Assembly (NCBI RefSeq): GCF_004963255.1
Contig: NZ_SUGA01000044.1
Coordinates: 1 to 45,612, forward strand
Source of the DNA: Mesorhizobium sp.
GTDB lineage: Bacteria; Pseudomonadota; Alphaproteobacteria; Rhizobiales; Rhizobiaceae
Direction: 5' to 3'
DNA length: 45,612 nucleotides
The notes under the pieces were generated by a model. The model saw only the letters and a program-made list of their open reading frames with translations. It was not told the origin of the DNA and did no database searches. Positions within the stretch are counted from its first letter, which is position 1; each line of letters opens with the position of its first letter. Both the position numbers and the translations under genes were made by a program. Below, piece after piece: positions 24,918 through 33,930 of the stretch.

Positions 24918-27059
24918 ATGACCATTATTACCGCCGTCATCGCCTGCGGCTTGCTGTCAGTTCTGTACGCCATCTGGGCGACACGTTCGGTCCTTGCGTC
25001 CGATCAGGGCAATCAGCGCATGCAGGAAATCTCCGCGGCCATCCGCGAAGGCGCCCAGGCCTATCTGGCGCGCCAGTACACCACCATCGCCGTGGTCGGC
25101 ATCGTCGTGCTCCTGCTTGCCTGGTGGCTGCTCTCGATCACCTCCGCGATCGGCTTCCTGATCGGCGCCGTGCTTTCGGGCGCCGCCGGTTTCATCGGCA
25201 TGCATGTTTCGGTGCGCGCCAATGTGCGAACCGCGCAGGCCGCCTCGAACAGCCTCGCAGCTGGCCTCGACATCGCCTTCAAGTCCGGCGCCATCACCGG
25301 CCTCCTGGTCGCAGGGCTGGCACTGCTCGGCGTCTCGATCTACTACGCGATCCTGACCGGCCCGATGGGCCTGCAGCCCAATGACCGCGTTGTCATCGAC
25401 TCGCTGGTTTCGCTCGGCTTCGGCGCTTCGCTGATCTCGATCTTCGCCCGTCTCGGCGGCGGCATCTTCACCAAGGGCGCCGACGTCGGCGGCGACCTCG
25501 TCGGCAAGGTCGAGGCCGGCATTCCCGAAGACGATCCGCGCAACCCGGCCACCATCGCCGACAATGTCGGCGACAATGTCGGCGACTGCGCCGGCATGGC
25601 CGCCGACCTGTTCGAGACCTATGCGGTGACGGTTGTCGCCACCATGGTTCTGGCCGCCATCTTCTTCGGCGGAACGGCCGCGCTGGGCGCGGCCATGCTC
25701 TATCCGCTCGCCATCTGCGGCGCCTGCATCCTGACCTCGATCGTCGGCACCTTCTTCGTCAAGCTGGGCTCCAACGGTTCGATCATGGGCGCTCTCTACA
25801 AGGGCCTGATCGTCACCGGCCTGCTGTCGATCGTCGGTCTTGCCGCAGCGACCTCCGGCACGGTCGGCTGGGGCGAGGTCGGCACCGTTGCCGGTATCGC
25901 CATCACGGGCAAGAACCTGTTCATCTGCGGCCTGGTCGGTCTGCTGGTGACCGGTTTGATCGTGGTGATCACCGAATACTACACCGGCACCAACAAGCGT
26001 CCGGTGAACTCGATCGCCCAGGCTTCGGTGACCGGCCACGGCACCAACGTCATCCAGGGCCTCGCGGTCTCGCTGGAATCGACGGCGCTGCCGGCAATCG
26101 TCATCGTCGGCGGCATCATCGCCACCTACCAGCTCGGCGGCCTGTTCGGCACGGCGATCGCCGTCACCACCATGCTTGGCCTTGCCGGCATGATCGTGGC
26201 GCTCGACGCCTTCGGCCCGGTCACCGACAATGCCGGCGGCATTGCCGAAATGGCCGGCCTGCCGAAGGAAGTGCGCCACTCGACCGACGCGCTCGACGCC
26301 GTGGGCAACACCACCAAGGCTGTGACCAAGGGCTATGCCATCGGCTCGGCCGGTCTCGGCGCGCTGGTTCTGTTCGCGGCCTACTCGAACGACCTCCGGT
26401 TCTTTGCCGCCAATGGCGACAAATACCCCTACTTCCAGGGCATGGGCGACGTCTCCTTCGACCTCTCCAACCCCTACGTCGTAGCCGGCCTGATCTTCGG
26501 CGGCCTGATCCCCTATCTGTTCGGCGGCATAGCCATGACCGCGGTCGGTCGCGCCGCCGGCTCGATCGTCGAGGAAGTGCGCAAGCAGTTCCGCGAGGAC
26601 AAGGGCATCATGGCCGGCACTTCGAAGCCGAACTATGCGCGCGCCGTCGACATCCTGACCAGGGCGGCGATCCGGGAAATGATCATCCCGTCGCTGCTGC
26701 CGGTGTTGGCGCCGCTCGTCGTCTATTTCGGCGTGCTAATGATCTCGGGCTCGAAGGCCTCGGCCTTCGCCGCGCTCGGCGCCTCGCTGCTCGGCGTGAT
26801 CGTCAACGGCCTCTTCGTCGCCATCTCGATGACCTCCGGCGGCGGCGCCTGGGACAACGCCAAGAAGTCGTTCGAGGACGGCTTCACCGACAAGGACGGC
26901 GTCAAGCACCTGAAGGGTTCCGAGGCGCACAAGGCCTCGGTCACCGGCGACACCGTCGGCGATCCCTACAAGGACACCGCCGGCCCGGCCGTCAATCCGG
27001 CGATCAAGATCACCAACATCGTCGCGCTGCTTCTACTCGCCGTGCTCGCGCACGGCTGA
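24918..27059 (+). CDS. hppA: K+-independent membrane-bound H+-translocating pyrophosphatase
   Basis: HppA couples hydrolysis of inorganic pyrophosphate to proton pumping. The 713-residue protein has about 16 membrane helices. The pyrophosphate site motifs are DVGGDLVGKVEAGIPEDDP and NPATIADNVGDNVGDCAG, with a further acidic pair in DAFGPVTDNAGGIAEMAG. The subfamily marker reads GNTTKAVTKG: the Lys at the position that is Ala in K+-dependent enzymes places it in the K+-independent H+-pumping class, as in Rhodospirillum. The ATG at 24918 gives the normal N-terminus; frames further upstream lack support. Confidence 0.97.
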   Translation: MTIITAVIACGLLSVLYAIWATRSVLASDQGNQRMQEISAAIREGAQAYLARQYTTIAVVGIVVLLLAWWLLSITSAIGFLIGAVLSGAAGFIGMHVSVRANVRTAQAASNSLAAGLDIAFKSGAITGLLVAGLALLGVSIYYAILTGPMGLQPNDRVVIDSLVSLGFGASLISIFARLGGGIFTKGADVGGDLVGKVEAGIPEDDPRNPATIADNVGDNVGDCAGMAADLFETYAVTVVATMVLAAIFFGGTAALGAAMLYPLAICGACILTSIVGTFFVKLGSNGSIMGALYKGLIVTGLLSIVGLAAATSGTVGWGEVGTVAGIAITGKNLFICGLVGLLVTGLIVVITEYYTGTNKRPVNSIAQASVTGHGTNVIQGLAVSLESTALPAIVIVGGIIATYQLGGLFGTAIAVTTMLGLAGMIVALDAFGPVTDNAGGIAEMAGLPKEVRHSTDALDAVGNTTKAVTKGYAIGSAGLGALVLFAAYSNDLRFFAANGDKYPYFQGMGDVSFDLSNPYVVAGLIFGGLIPYLFGGIAMTAVGRAAGSIVEEVRKQFREDKGIMAGTSKPNYARAVDILTRAAIREMIIPSLLPVLAPLVVYFGVLMISGSKASAFAALGASLLGVIVNGLFVAISMTSGGGAWDNAKKSFEDGFTDKDGVKHLKGSEAHKASVTGDTVGDPYKDTAGPAVNPAIKITNIVALLLLAVLAHG

Positions 27060-27080
27060 TCGCGGCGGCTATTCCAGACA

Positions 27081-27115
27081 AAGCCCGCGGGAGCGATCCC
27101 GCGGGCTTTTGTTTG
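27081..27115 (+). terminator. Rho-independent terminator after hppA
   Basis: AAGCCCGCGGGA (27081-27092) and TCCCGCGGGCTT (27097-27108) form a perfect 12-bp stem with a GCGA loop. TTGTTT follows. Confidence 0.95.
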
Positions 27116-27152
27116 TGAGTCATCCCGGATTGGGCATGCATCTTTCCGCGTA

Positions 27153-30100
27153 GTGGAACCATTCATTCGCCGGTGCATTGTGGCGCAGCATGACCCGGGG
27201 GGACAATTGCGGGAAACCGACGCCAGCGCTAATGGACCAGCAGTCCAGCGTTTCGAACTGCTCGCCGCACTCGGCGACAGGATTCGCGAGGTCAATGATC
27301 CGAGCGAGCTCGCCTACGCTGCGGCTCAACTGTTGGGGCGATACTTCAACGTGAGCCGGGCCGGCTACGGAACAATCGATATCGAGCGCGAGACAATTTC
27401 GATCGAGCGCGACTGGAACGCACCGGGAGTCAAGAGCCTTGCGGGTACGCTCCACTTCAGAGATTACGGGAGCTACATCGAGGACCTCAAGCGCGGCGAG
27501 ACCGTGATCTTCGAGGATGCTGAAACAGACCCCCGAACCCGAGACAGGGTCGACGCTCTCAAAGCTATCAGCGCAAGATCGATCATCAATTTGCCCGTCA
27601 CCGAACATGGGGGCGTGGTCGCGTTGTTTTATCTGAATAACGCAACTCCGAGACGATGGAGCCCTGAAGAGGTTGCGCTCGTCTCGGACGTTGCGGACCG
27701 CACACGTACTGCGATTGAGCGCCTCAGGGCCGAAAGAGCTCTGCGGGAGAGCACTGAACGTTTGGGATTTCTAGATAGACTTGGTCGGGAAAGCGCCGTC
27801 GCGAGGAACGCTGACGCCGTAATGGCAATTACCACCAGGCTGCTTGGTGAACATCTCAGGGTTTCGATTTGCGCCTATGCAGATATGGAGCCGGACGAGG
27901 ATCACTTCACCATCCGCGGCGATTGGAGTGCGCCGGGTTCGCCCAGCATTGTCGGCTACTACAGCCTCGCGGATTTCGGACGGCAGGCAGTCGGCAATCT
28001 CAGGAACAACCGGCCGCTCATTATCAATAACAACCTTGTCGAGATAGAGCCCGAGGCAGCGAAGACCTTCCAAGACATAGGAATAACAGCGACCATATGC
28101 ATGCCCCTCGTCAAGCAAGGCCGACTGACTGCCTTGATGGCCATTCACGATAGGCAGCCTCGCATTTGGTCCCAGCGCGAACTGGCCTTGCTCGCGGAGG
28201 TCACTGAGCGCTCCTGGGCACATGTGGAGCGCGTGCGCTCAGAGGAAGCAGCCAGAGCCAGTGAAGAACGGCTGCGTCTGGCGACCGACGCGGCCGCTAT
28301 CGGCACCTGGGACTATGATCCTGTCACCGATGTGCTTCGGTGGGACGACAAATGTAAAGCGCTCTTCGGACTGCCGCCGGAAGCCGAGGTTTCATACGAA
28401 GGCGCATTCCTTGCAGGTCTGCACCCCGAGGATCGCCATCGCGCGGATGAAGCTGTGCGCCAGGCCATCGAACCAGGCGGATCATCTCGGTACGACATCG
28501 AATACCGCACGATTGGGCTGCAAGACGGCAAGGAGCGATGGATTGCTGCAACGGGCGATGCCATCTTCGAGGAAGGCCGCGCCGTTCGCTTTATAGGAAT
28601 TGTTATCGACATCACTGCCCGCAAGCGGGTCGAACGCCATCTCCAAATTATAAATGCGACTGCTGCTGCTGTGGCCGCAGAACTCGACGTTGGCCGCATC
28701 GTTCAGACGGTGACCGACACCGGCGTGGAACTCACCGGAGCTCAATTCGGCGCATTCTTCTATAACGTCATGGACGAAAAGGGTGACAGCTATATGCTGT
28801 ACACTCTTTCGGGGGCACCGCGATCTGCGTTTGAGAATTTCCCGATGCCCCGCAATACAGCGGTCTTTGAACCGACGTTCCGCGGCACAGGCGTGGTGCG
28901 CTCGGACGATATTCTGCAGGACCCGCGCTACGGCAAGAACGCGCCCGGCAAGGGAATGCCGGAAGGCCATCTACCCGTCAGGTCTTACTTGGCCGTTCCA
29001 GTCATCTCACGGCCGGGCGAAGTTTTAGGAGGGCTGTTTTTCGGCCATTCCGACACGGGCATCTTCGGCGCCGAACATGAAGCCGCACTGCTGGGTCTCG
29101 CCGGGCATGCTGCCACTGCGATCGACAATTCGCGGTTGTTTGGGGCGTTACAGTCCCTGAACGCAACTCTTGAGCAACGTGTGGTCGAAGCGGTCGCCGA
29201 GCGCAGCAAGGCCGAGGAACATCTGCGGCAAGCGCAGAAGATGGAGGCTGTGGGACAGCTCACCGGCGGAATAGCGCACGACTTCAACAACATGCTTGCC
29301 GTCATCATTGGCGGCCTGAATCTCGTGCAGCGCAAGCTTAGGAATGGCGACACGAACGTTAACAGCTTCGTCGAAGGAGCTATCGATGGCGCGCAACGGG
29401 CCGCAGAATTGACCAAGCGCCTGTTGGCCTTTTCACGTCAGCAGCCCTTGGCGCCGAAGCGCATGAATCCGAACCGCCTGGTTGCGGGGATGGGAGAGTT
29501 GTTGCGACGAACTCTCGGCGAAACGATCCAGATCGAAACGGTTCTTGCCGCTGGTCTTTGGCATATAGAGGCGGATGCCAGTCAACTTGAAAGCACATTG
29601 CTGAACCTATGCGTGAACGCGCGTGACGCCATGCCCGGCGGTGGTAAGCTGACCATCGAGACGTCCAACGCTCACGTCGATGACAGGTATGCAGTCGCAA
29701 ACGGCATCGCAGCCGGGCAATATGTCCTTCTGGCGGTCACCGACACTGGGCTCGGCATGACGCCCGATGTGATGAGCAGGGCATTCGATCCGTTCTTCAC
29801 CACCAAGCCGGTGGGCAAGGGAACCGGCCTAGGCTTGAGTCAAGTCTATGGCTTCGTCCGGCAGTCGGGCGGAACAGTCAAAATCTACTCTGAACCAGGC
29901 ATTGGCACGACGCTGAAAATCTACTTACCGCGCTCAAACAGCGGTGAAGTCCAGGATGACCCGATTGCAACTGATGATGCGGCCCAAGGCAAGGCCACGG
30001 AGGTTGTCATGGTGGTCGAAGATGAGGATCGTGTACGGTCTATGGCGGCCGAGGCACTTCGGGAACTCGGCTATTCCGTGCTGGAAATGCGCGGACCTCG

Positions 30101-30362
30101 TGAAGCATTGGACGCCATCAACGCCGGCAAGGTTCCATCGCTGCTTTTCACTGATGTGGTGATGCCGGAGATGTCCGGCCGCGAGCTGGTCGATAGGGTG
30201 AAGCTCATTCAACCGGCTCTCAAAGTACTTTACACGACGGGCTATACCCGCAACGCCATTGTCCACAATGGGATGTTGGACTTTGGCACCGAGCTGCTCA
30301 GCAAACCCTACACGATTGACGAACTCGCGGACAAAGTCCGCAAAGTGCTGGACCGCTCTTGA
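27153..30362 (+). CDS. Hybrid sensor histidine kinase with three GAF domains, PAS and receiver
   Basis: The protein has about 1069 residues and no membrane segment, so it is cytoplasmic. The order is GAF (about 35-190), GAF (210-365), PAS/PAC (375-490; ends FIGIVIDITARKR), GAF (500-675), HisKA with phospho-acceptor His709 in GGIAHDFNNML, HATPase (N box LLNLCVNARDAM, G boxes DTGLGM and GTGLGLSQVYG), and a C-terminal receiver with Asp1001 in LFTDVVMPEMSG. The HDFNN box is that of the FixL/NtrB-like kinases with attached receivers. The start is uncertain: GTG 27153, GTG 27180 or TTG 27207. Base composition is lower in GC than the flanks, which suggests acquisition. No partner regulator is adjacent. 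Confidence 0.9.
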   Translation: MEPFIRRCIVAQHDPGGQLRETDASANGPAVQRFELLAALGDRIREVNDPSELAYAAAQLLGRYFNVSRAGYGTIDIERETISIERDWNAPGVKSLAGTLHFRDYGSYIEDLKRGETVIFEDAETDPRTRDRVDALKAISARSIINLPVTEHGGVVALFYLNNATPRRWSPEEVALVSDVADRTRTAIERLRAERALRESTERLGFLDRLGRESAVARNADAVMAITTRLLGEHLRVSICAYADMEPDEDHFTIRGDWSAPGSPSIVGYYSLADFGRQAVGNLRNNRPLIINNNLVEIEPEAAKTFQDIGITATICMPLVKQGRLTALMAIHDRQPRIWSQRELALLAEVTERSWAHVERVRSEEAARASEERLRLATDAAAIGTWDYDPVTDVLRWDDKCKALFGLPPEAEVSYEGAFLAGLHPEDRHRADEAVRQAIEPGGSSRYDIEYRTIGLQDGKERWIAATGDAIFEEGRAVRFIGIVIDITARKRVERHLQIINATAAAVAAELDVGRIVQTVTDTGVELTGAQFGAFFYNVMDEKGDSYMLYTLSGAPRSAFENFPMPRNTAVFEPTFRGTGVVRSDDILQDPRYGKNAPGKGMPEGHLPVRSYLAVPVISRPGEVLGGLFFGHSDTGIFGAEHEAALLGLAGHAATAIDNSRLFGALQSLNATLEQRVVEAVAERSKAEEHLRQAQKMEAVGQLTGGIAHDFNNMLAVIIGGLNLVQRKLRNGDTNVNSFVEGAIDGAQRAAELTKRLLAFSRQQPLAPKRMNPNRLVAGMGELLRRTLGETIQIETVLAAGLWHIEADASQLESTLLNLCVNARDAMPGGGKLTIETSNAHVDDRYAVANGIAAGQYVLLAVTDTGLGMTPDVMSRAFDPFFTTKPVGKGTGLGLSQVYGFVRQSGGTVKIYSEPGIGTTLKIYLPRSNSGEVQDDPIATDDAAQGKATEVVMVVEDEDRVRSMAAEALRELGYSVLEMRGPREALDAINAGKVPSLLFTDVVMPEMSGRELVDRVKLIQPALKVLYTTGYTRNAIVHNGMLDFGTELLSKPYTIDELADKVRKVLDRS

Positions 30363-30393
30363 GAGCGACCGAAGCGTGCTTGCTTTTGGCAGT

Positions 30394-31383
30394 TCAGTCG
30401 CCTGTCGGCCTTTCGTCGCCACCGCGATAACGAGCCAGCAGCTCCTCCAAGTCTGGCTCTCGCTCGGGCATTGGCGGCAAGCCGCGTGTCTGGCGCAGCA
30501 TGGCAATGAAGGCGCCTCGGCGATGCTGGCGACGGAAGGAACGCGCTCGCGGATGTATACCAAGCATCGCCAGTAGCCTGCGTTTAAGGTAGCGGGAGCG
30601 CTTGAGGGGAGCAGGTTCCTCGGCGTTGCCGAGAATCCTGGCGCGCAGCGCGTCCGGCGAACTCATCGCGTCCATCAGATCTTCCTGCTCCAGCGCCGTA
30701 TCACGCGCATAGCTGCCTTCGCGCTTGCCCGAGTGCAGCATGAGCACGGTCAAATGCGGCATTGTCGCGATCACCGCACCCTTGCGCCAGGCACGGAACA
30801 GCCAGTCCTGGGAACTCTCGCAAACGCACTGGCTGGCCGGGCGCCATGGCCCAAGCCTTGGCAGGGACGTCCGGCGGATGATTTGCGCGGAGCCAAATCC
30901 GACTGTGGTGACTGGGTCATAGAAGCCATCCCGCCCCATCCCGAGGATCATATGCTTGGCCCCCTTGCTCGCGGCCGACTCGATGACGGCGCCGCGGGCG
31001 ATCACCACATCGGCGCCTGTGGCGTCGATCCAGCCGCTCATCGACGCCAGATGGTCGGGAAACCAGAGGTCGTCATGATTCAAGATGGCAACGAAACGGC
31101 CGCGTGCTCTGGCAAAGCCGATGTTGTTCGGCCCTGATTGCTCGCCGAAATTCACCGGAAGATCGATGTAGGAAATGCGGCAGTCATCGAAGGCGGCGAC
31201 AATTGCCGGTGTATCCGGCCGGCACGCGTCGCCGACAACGATGGCTTCCCAGTCCTGCAGGGTCTGACCGATGAGGCTCTTCAGCGTCTGGCGCAGGACC
31301 GCCGGGCGGTTGTGTGTCGCGACAACTATCGAGACAAGTGGTTCGATCCGCCCTGTCGGCGCGCTCTGGCCGGCCTGTTCCAC
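30394..31383 (-). CDS. Family 2 glycosyltransferase
   Basis: The most likely start is the GTG one base after the stop of the upstream cupin gene, giving 329 residues. The GT-A nucleotide-binding region reads VSIVVATHNRPAVLRQTLKS, then WEAIVVGDAC. The metal-binding acidic motif is in VAILNHDDLWFP, and a likely acceptor-side motif is CESSQDWLFRAWRKG. The C-terminal 80 residues are very basic and Arg-rich. It would transfer a sugar onto a cell-surface or secreted glycan; the sugar is unknown. Pairing with an RmlC-like protein suggests a deoxysugar. Confidence 0.85.
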   Translation of the reverse strand: MEQAGQSAPTGRIEPLVSIVVATHNRPAVLRQTLKSLIGQTLQDWEAIVVGDACRPDTPAIVAAFDDCRISYIDLPVNFGEQSGPNNIGFARARGRFVAILNHDDLWFPDHLASMSGWIDATGADVVIARGAVIESAASKGAKHMILGMGRDGFYDPVTTVGFGSAQIIRRTSLPRLGPWRPASQCVCESSQDWLFRAWRKGAVIATMPHLTVLMLHSGKREGSYARDTALEQEDLMDAMSSPDALRARILGNAEEPAPLKRSRYLKRRLLAMLGIHPRARSFRRQHRRGAFIAMLRQTRGLPPMPEREPDLEELLARYRGGDERPTGD

Positions 31384-31384
31384 G

Positions 31385-31930
31385 CTATGCCAGCTTGTAG
31401 GGGATTTGTTCGGTATCGGGAGGTAGCCGCCAGTGATCGGGCGCGTCATAGGCGTAGGCCTTGTCGACCAGATTGACCACCAATGCAATGTCCGGTCCGA
31501 GCGCGACGACACCGTGCCAGACGCCGGGCGGAATGACGACGATGGCGGGCCTGACCGCGCCGGCGATCTTGTGCCAGACCGCGCCGAATGTCGGCGAGGC
31601 CTTGCGACCGTCGAACAGTGAGATGCGAACGCTGCCCACCGAGCAAAAAAGCCGGTCGGTTGTGACGCCATGGGCATGCCATCCCGTCACCGCGCCGGGA
31701 TAAAGCGTGCGTTGAAACACCTGTCCGACGGGAAGCCCGTCCAGATCCCATTCCTCGCGAAAGATCTCAGTGAGGTAGCCGGTCGAAGTCGCGACAGGCC
31801 GGATTTCCTTGAGCGCGACGCCGTCGATTGTCGGCGCATCGACGACAAGCCAGTCAGGTGTCACGGTCTGCCGGTCGGGCGTGCCTGTCGCCATCCAGCC
31901 TTGCGGCACAGTATGATCGCTGTTGCTCAT
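31385..31930 (-). CDS. dTDP-4-dehydrorhamnose 3,5-epimerase-like cupin protein
   Basis: From ATG 31930, with GGGGA just upstream, the protein has 181 residues. The core FQRTLYPGAVTGWHAHGVTTDRLFC and VVIPPGVWHGVVALG follow the RmlC double-stranded beta-helix, including the catalytic-type His in WHAH, and the ending DHWRLPPDTEQIPYKL also resembles RmlC. Classical RmlC motifs such as RGLHYQ are absent, so it may be a FdtA/WxcM-like isomerase or a non-catalytic relative. It is immediately followed by the glycosyltransferase gene. Confidence 0.75.
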   Translation of the reverse strand: MSNSDHTVPQGWMATGTPDRQTVTPDWLVVDAPTIDGVALKEIRPVATSTGYLTEIFREEWDLDGLPVGQVFQRTLYPGAVTGWHAHGVTTDRLFCSVGSVRISLFDGRKASPTFGAVWHKIAGAVRPAIVVIPPGVWHGVVALGPDIALVVNLVDKAYAYDAPDHWRLPPDTEQIPYKLA

Positions 31931-32004
31931 GACCGTCCCCAATCCGGCAAATTGATAGGGGGACGCCGGAACATAAGCAAGTATGCGTCTGGCCTCACAT
32001 ACAC

Positions 32005-32032
32005 AAAACCCGCCGGCGAGGCGGCGGGTTTT
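32005..32032. terminator. Terminator downstream of bamE
   Basis: AAAACCCGCC (32005-32014) and GGCGGGTTTT (32023-32032) form a perfect 10-bp stem. On the minus strand it follows bamE, separating it from the cupin-glycosyltransferase pair. Confidence 0.85.
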
Positions 32033-32058
32033 GATTGCTCTGCAGGCCGTCGATGGAC

Positions 32059-32580
32059 TTAAGGCGTGCCGCTGCCACCGCCGGGGATGCCGGGTGCCAG
32101 CTTGGCGGCGCCGTTGATGACCTGGCTGAGGAAGTTCTGGTCCTTGCCGCCGGTCGGTGTCGTCCTGGAGATGAAGTCGAAGATCTTGCCGTCCTTCAGG
32201 CCGTAATTGGCAATCTGGGTCACGCGACCGTCAGCACCGAAATAGACCGCCAGCACATGCTGGTCGACGATGTGCGGGTTGTCGAAGGCGACGTAACGCT
32301 TGCGCGTCTGCGAGATGTAGTAAAAGGCCTCGTTGTCGAAGGTCGCCGTCGTCGACGGCGTGCCCAGCGCCAGCAGCACCTGTTCACGGCTCGATCCGAC
32401 CGGTACCGAATCGATTGCCTGCTGGTCGATGACGTAGCCTTTGGTCAACGTCTCGCTTGGATGGAGATCGCCGAACATCTTGGACGAATTGCAGGCGGAA
32501 AGCGCTGATACCACCATCAGCAGTGAGGCCACGCCCACCGGGGCGGGCGCAAGAAACGACTTGAATTTCAGCGCACCCAA
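32059..32580 (-). CDS. bamE: Outer membrane assembly lipoprotein BamE (SmpA/OmlA)
   Basis: BamE is the small lipoprotein of the BAM complex that inserts beta-barrel proteins. A lipobox is visible: MVVSALSACNSS, with the Cys about 27 residues from the start. The conserved segment is TLTKGYVIDQQAIDSVPVGSSREQVLLALGTPS, which is the SmpA fold. The start is unusual: no ATG is in frame near the signal peptide, but three consecutive TTG codons are (32586, 32583, 32580). A GGAG at 32589-32592 best fits 32580. The final segment, GGGSGTP, is glycine-rich. Confidence 0.9.
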   Translation of the reverse strand: MGALKFKSFLAPAPVGVASLLMVVSALSACNSSKMFGDLHPSETLTKGYVIDQQAIDSVPVGSSREQVLLALGTPSTTATFDNEAFYYISQTRKRYVAFDNPHIVDQHVLAVYFGADGRVTQIANYGLKDGKIFDFISRTTPTGGKDQNFLSQVINGAAKLAPGIPGGGSGTP

Positions 32581-32697
32581 CAACAATTCTCCATCACATC
32601 CCCGCAACTTGCGCTGGGCCGCAAAACCGGTAAACCAGCTTGCATGCCGATGCAACAAGGCCAAATCAAACAACAGGTCCCCGGGAGACCGCCCTCA

Positions 32698-33240
32698 ATG
32701 TTCCAGCGCCTTTTTGGCCGCGAACGCAATGCCAACCGCGCTATCACCGACGCGCTATACGCACAAATCGTGGCGGCGGCGCGGCAAACGGTGTTTTATT
32801 CGGACTGGAATGTGCCGGATACGCCGCTCGGCCGCTTCGAGATGCTGTCGCTGCATATCTATCTCGTCCAGCACCGTCTGCATGGCGAGCAAGGTGTGGC
32901 GGCCGAGGTCGCGCAAGTGCTGATCGACGAGTTCTTCCTCGACGTCGATCATTCGCTGCGCGAACTTGGAATCAGCGATGTCGGCGTGCCCAAGCGCATG
33001 AAGAAGCTGGCAAGGATGTTCTACGGCCGCACGACCGCCTATGATGATGCCCTCCGGGAGAGCGACCGGGCGGCGCTTGCGGCGGCGCTTGCCCGCAATG
33101 TCAGGCCGGACGCGGGCCCCTGGCCGCAGGCGTCGCTGCTGGCGGATTATGTCTGCGATGCCAGCCAGAAGCTCGCCGCGCAGCCGACCGAATCGATCGC
33201 CGCCGGCACGGTCGCATTCCCGGCCGCCGGGGCCGCTTGA
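32698..33240 (+). CDS. Ubiquinol-cytochrome c chaperone family protein (Cbp3-like)
   Basis: This 180-residue protein begins MFQRLFGRERNANRAITDAL. The family core is seen in FYSDWNVPDTPLGRFEMLSLHIYLVQHRLHGE and LIDEFFLDVDHSLRELGISDVGVPKRMKKLARMFYGR. It is related to mitochondrial Cbp3/UQCC1, which assists assembly of cytochrome b in complex III. It diverges from bamE and is 11 bases from yceD, an arrangement common in Rhizobiales. An in-frame ATG at 32644 lacks a ribosome-binding site. Confidence 0.9.
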   Translation: MFQRLFGRERNANRAITDALYAQIVAAARQTVFYSDWNVPDTPLGRFEMLSLHIYLVQHRLHGEQGVAAEVAQVLIDEFFLDVDHSLRELGISDVGVPKRMKKLARMFYGRTTAYDDALRESDRAALAAALARNVRPDAGPWPQASLLADYVCDASQKLAAQPTESIAAGTVAFPAAGAA

Positions 33241-33251
33241 AGGAGGCCAGC

Positions 33252-33800
33252 ATGAAAGACGCTGAATTGCGCAGCCCGGTATCCTTTGTCGCCAATGTCG
33301 CCCGGCTGCCACAAAAGGGCCTGCCGGTCCTGGTCGAGGCCGACCAGCGCCAGCGCGAGGCACTTGCCGCCGAATATGACCTGCTTTCGGTCGAAAGCTA
33401 CCGCGCCGAGCTGCTTGTTGCTTCCTGGAAGCGCAATGGCGTCAAGGTTACCGGCCGCGTCGAGGCCGACATCACGCAGGCCTGCATCGTCACCCTGGAG
33501 CCGGTAAGCGCGCATATAGATGAGCCGGTCGAGGCGCTGTTCCTGCCCGAGCAGTCGAAGCTTGGACGCGAGGGCTTCGAGGGCGGCGGCGAGATCATTC
33601 TCGACGCCGATGGACCGGACAGTCCGGAAACATTCTCCGGCGACACGATCGACGTCGGTGCGCTGGCCGAACAGTTCTTCGGGCTGGCGATCGACCCCTA
33701 TCCGCGCAAGCCGGGAGCCTCGCTCGACGTCGCCGGCGACGATCAGGCCGAGGAAAGCGAATTCCAGAAAAAGCTGCGTTCGCTGCTCGGAAAATCCTGA
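33252..33800 (+). CDS. YceD/DUF177 family protein
   Basis: The protein has 182 residues and a perfect AGGAGG at 33241-33246 before the ATG. The family core includes ADITQACIVTLEPVSAHIDEPVEALFLP, with one Cys, and DTIDVGALAEQFFGLAIDPYPRKPGA, the characteristic C-terminal motif. YceD proteins are linked to 23S rRNA processing and to fatty-acid genes by position. Here it precedes plsX-fabH as in most alphaproteobacteria; rpmF is not between them. Confidence 0.9.
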   Translation: MKDAELRSPVSFVANVARLPQKGLPVLVEADQRQREALAAEYDLLSVESYRAELLVASWKRNGVKVTGRVEADITQACIVTLEPVSAHIDEPVEALFLPEQSKLGREGFEGGGEIILDADGPDSPETFSGDTIDVGALAEQFFGLAIDPYPRKPGASLDVAGDDQAEESEFQKKLRSLLGKS

Positions 33801-33930
33801 GAGTGGTCCGGATTTTGGAAAAGTTGGTTGTGCGCAGGCGCAAAACCGCTATTTTCGCCGAACCTTCGCGAGCCCCCTTACCTTGGCAGGCGTCCGCCGC
33901 TAGCCAGGCAAACCGTGAGAAAAACACCGA

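Noticed and set aside
24957..26279. 440-codon - strand open frame opposite hppA
   Set aside because: The composition (Asp, Gly, Arg, His repeats) is that of an antisense frame. hppA has all the family motifs on the + strand.
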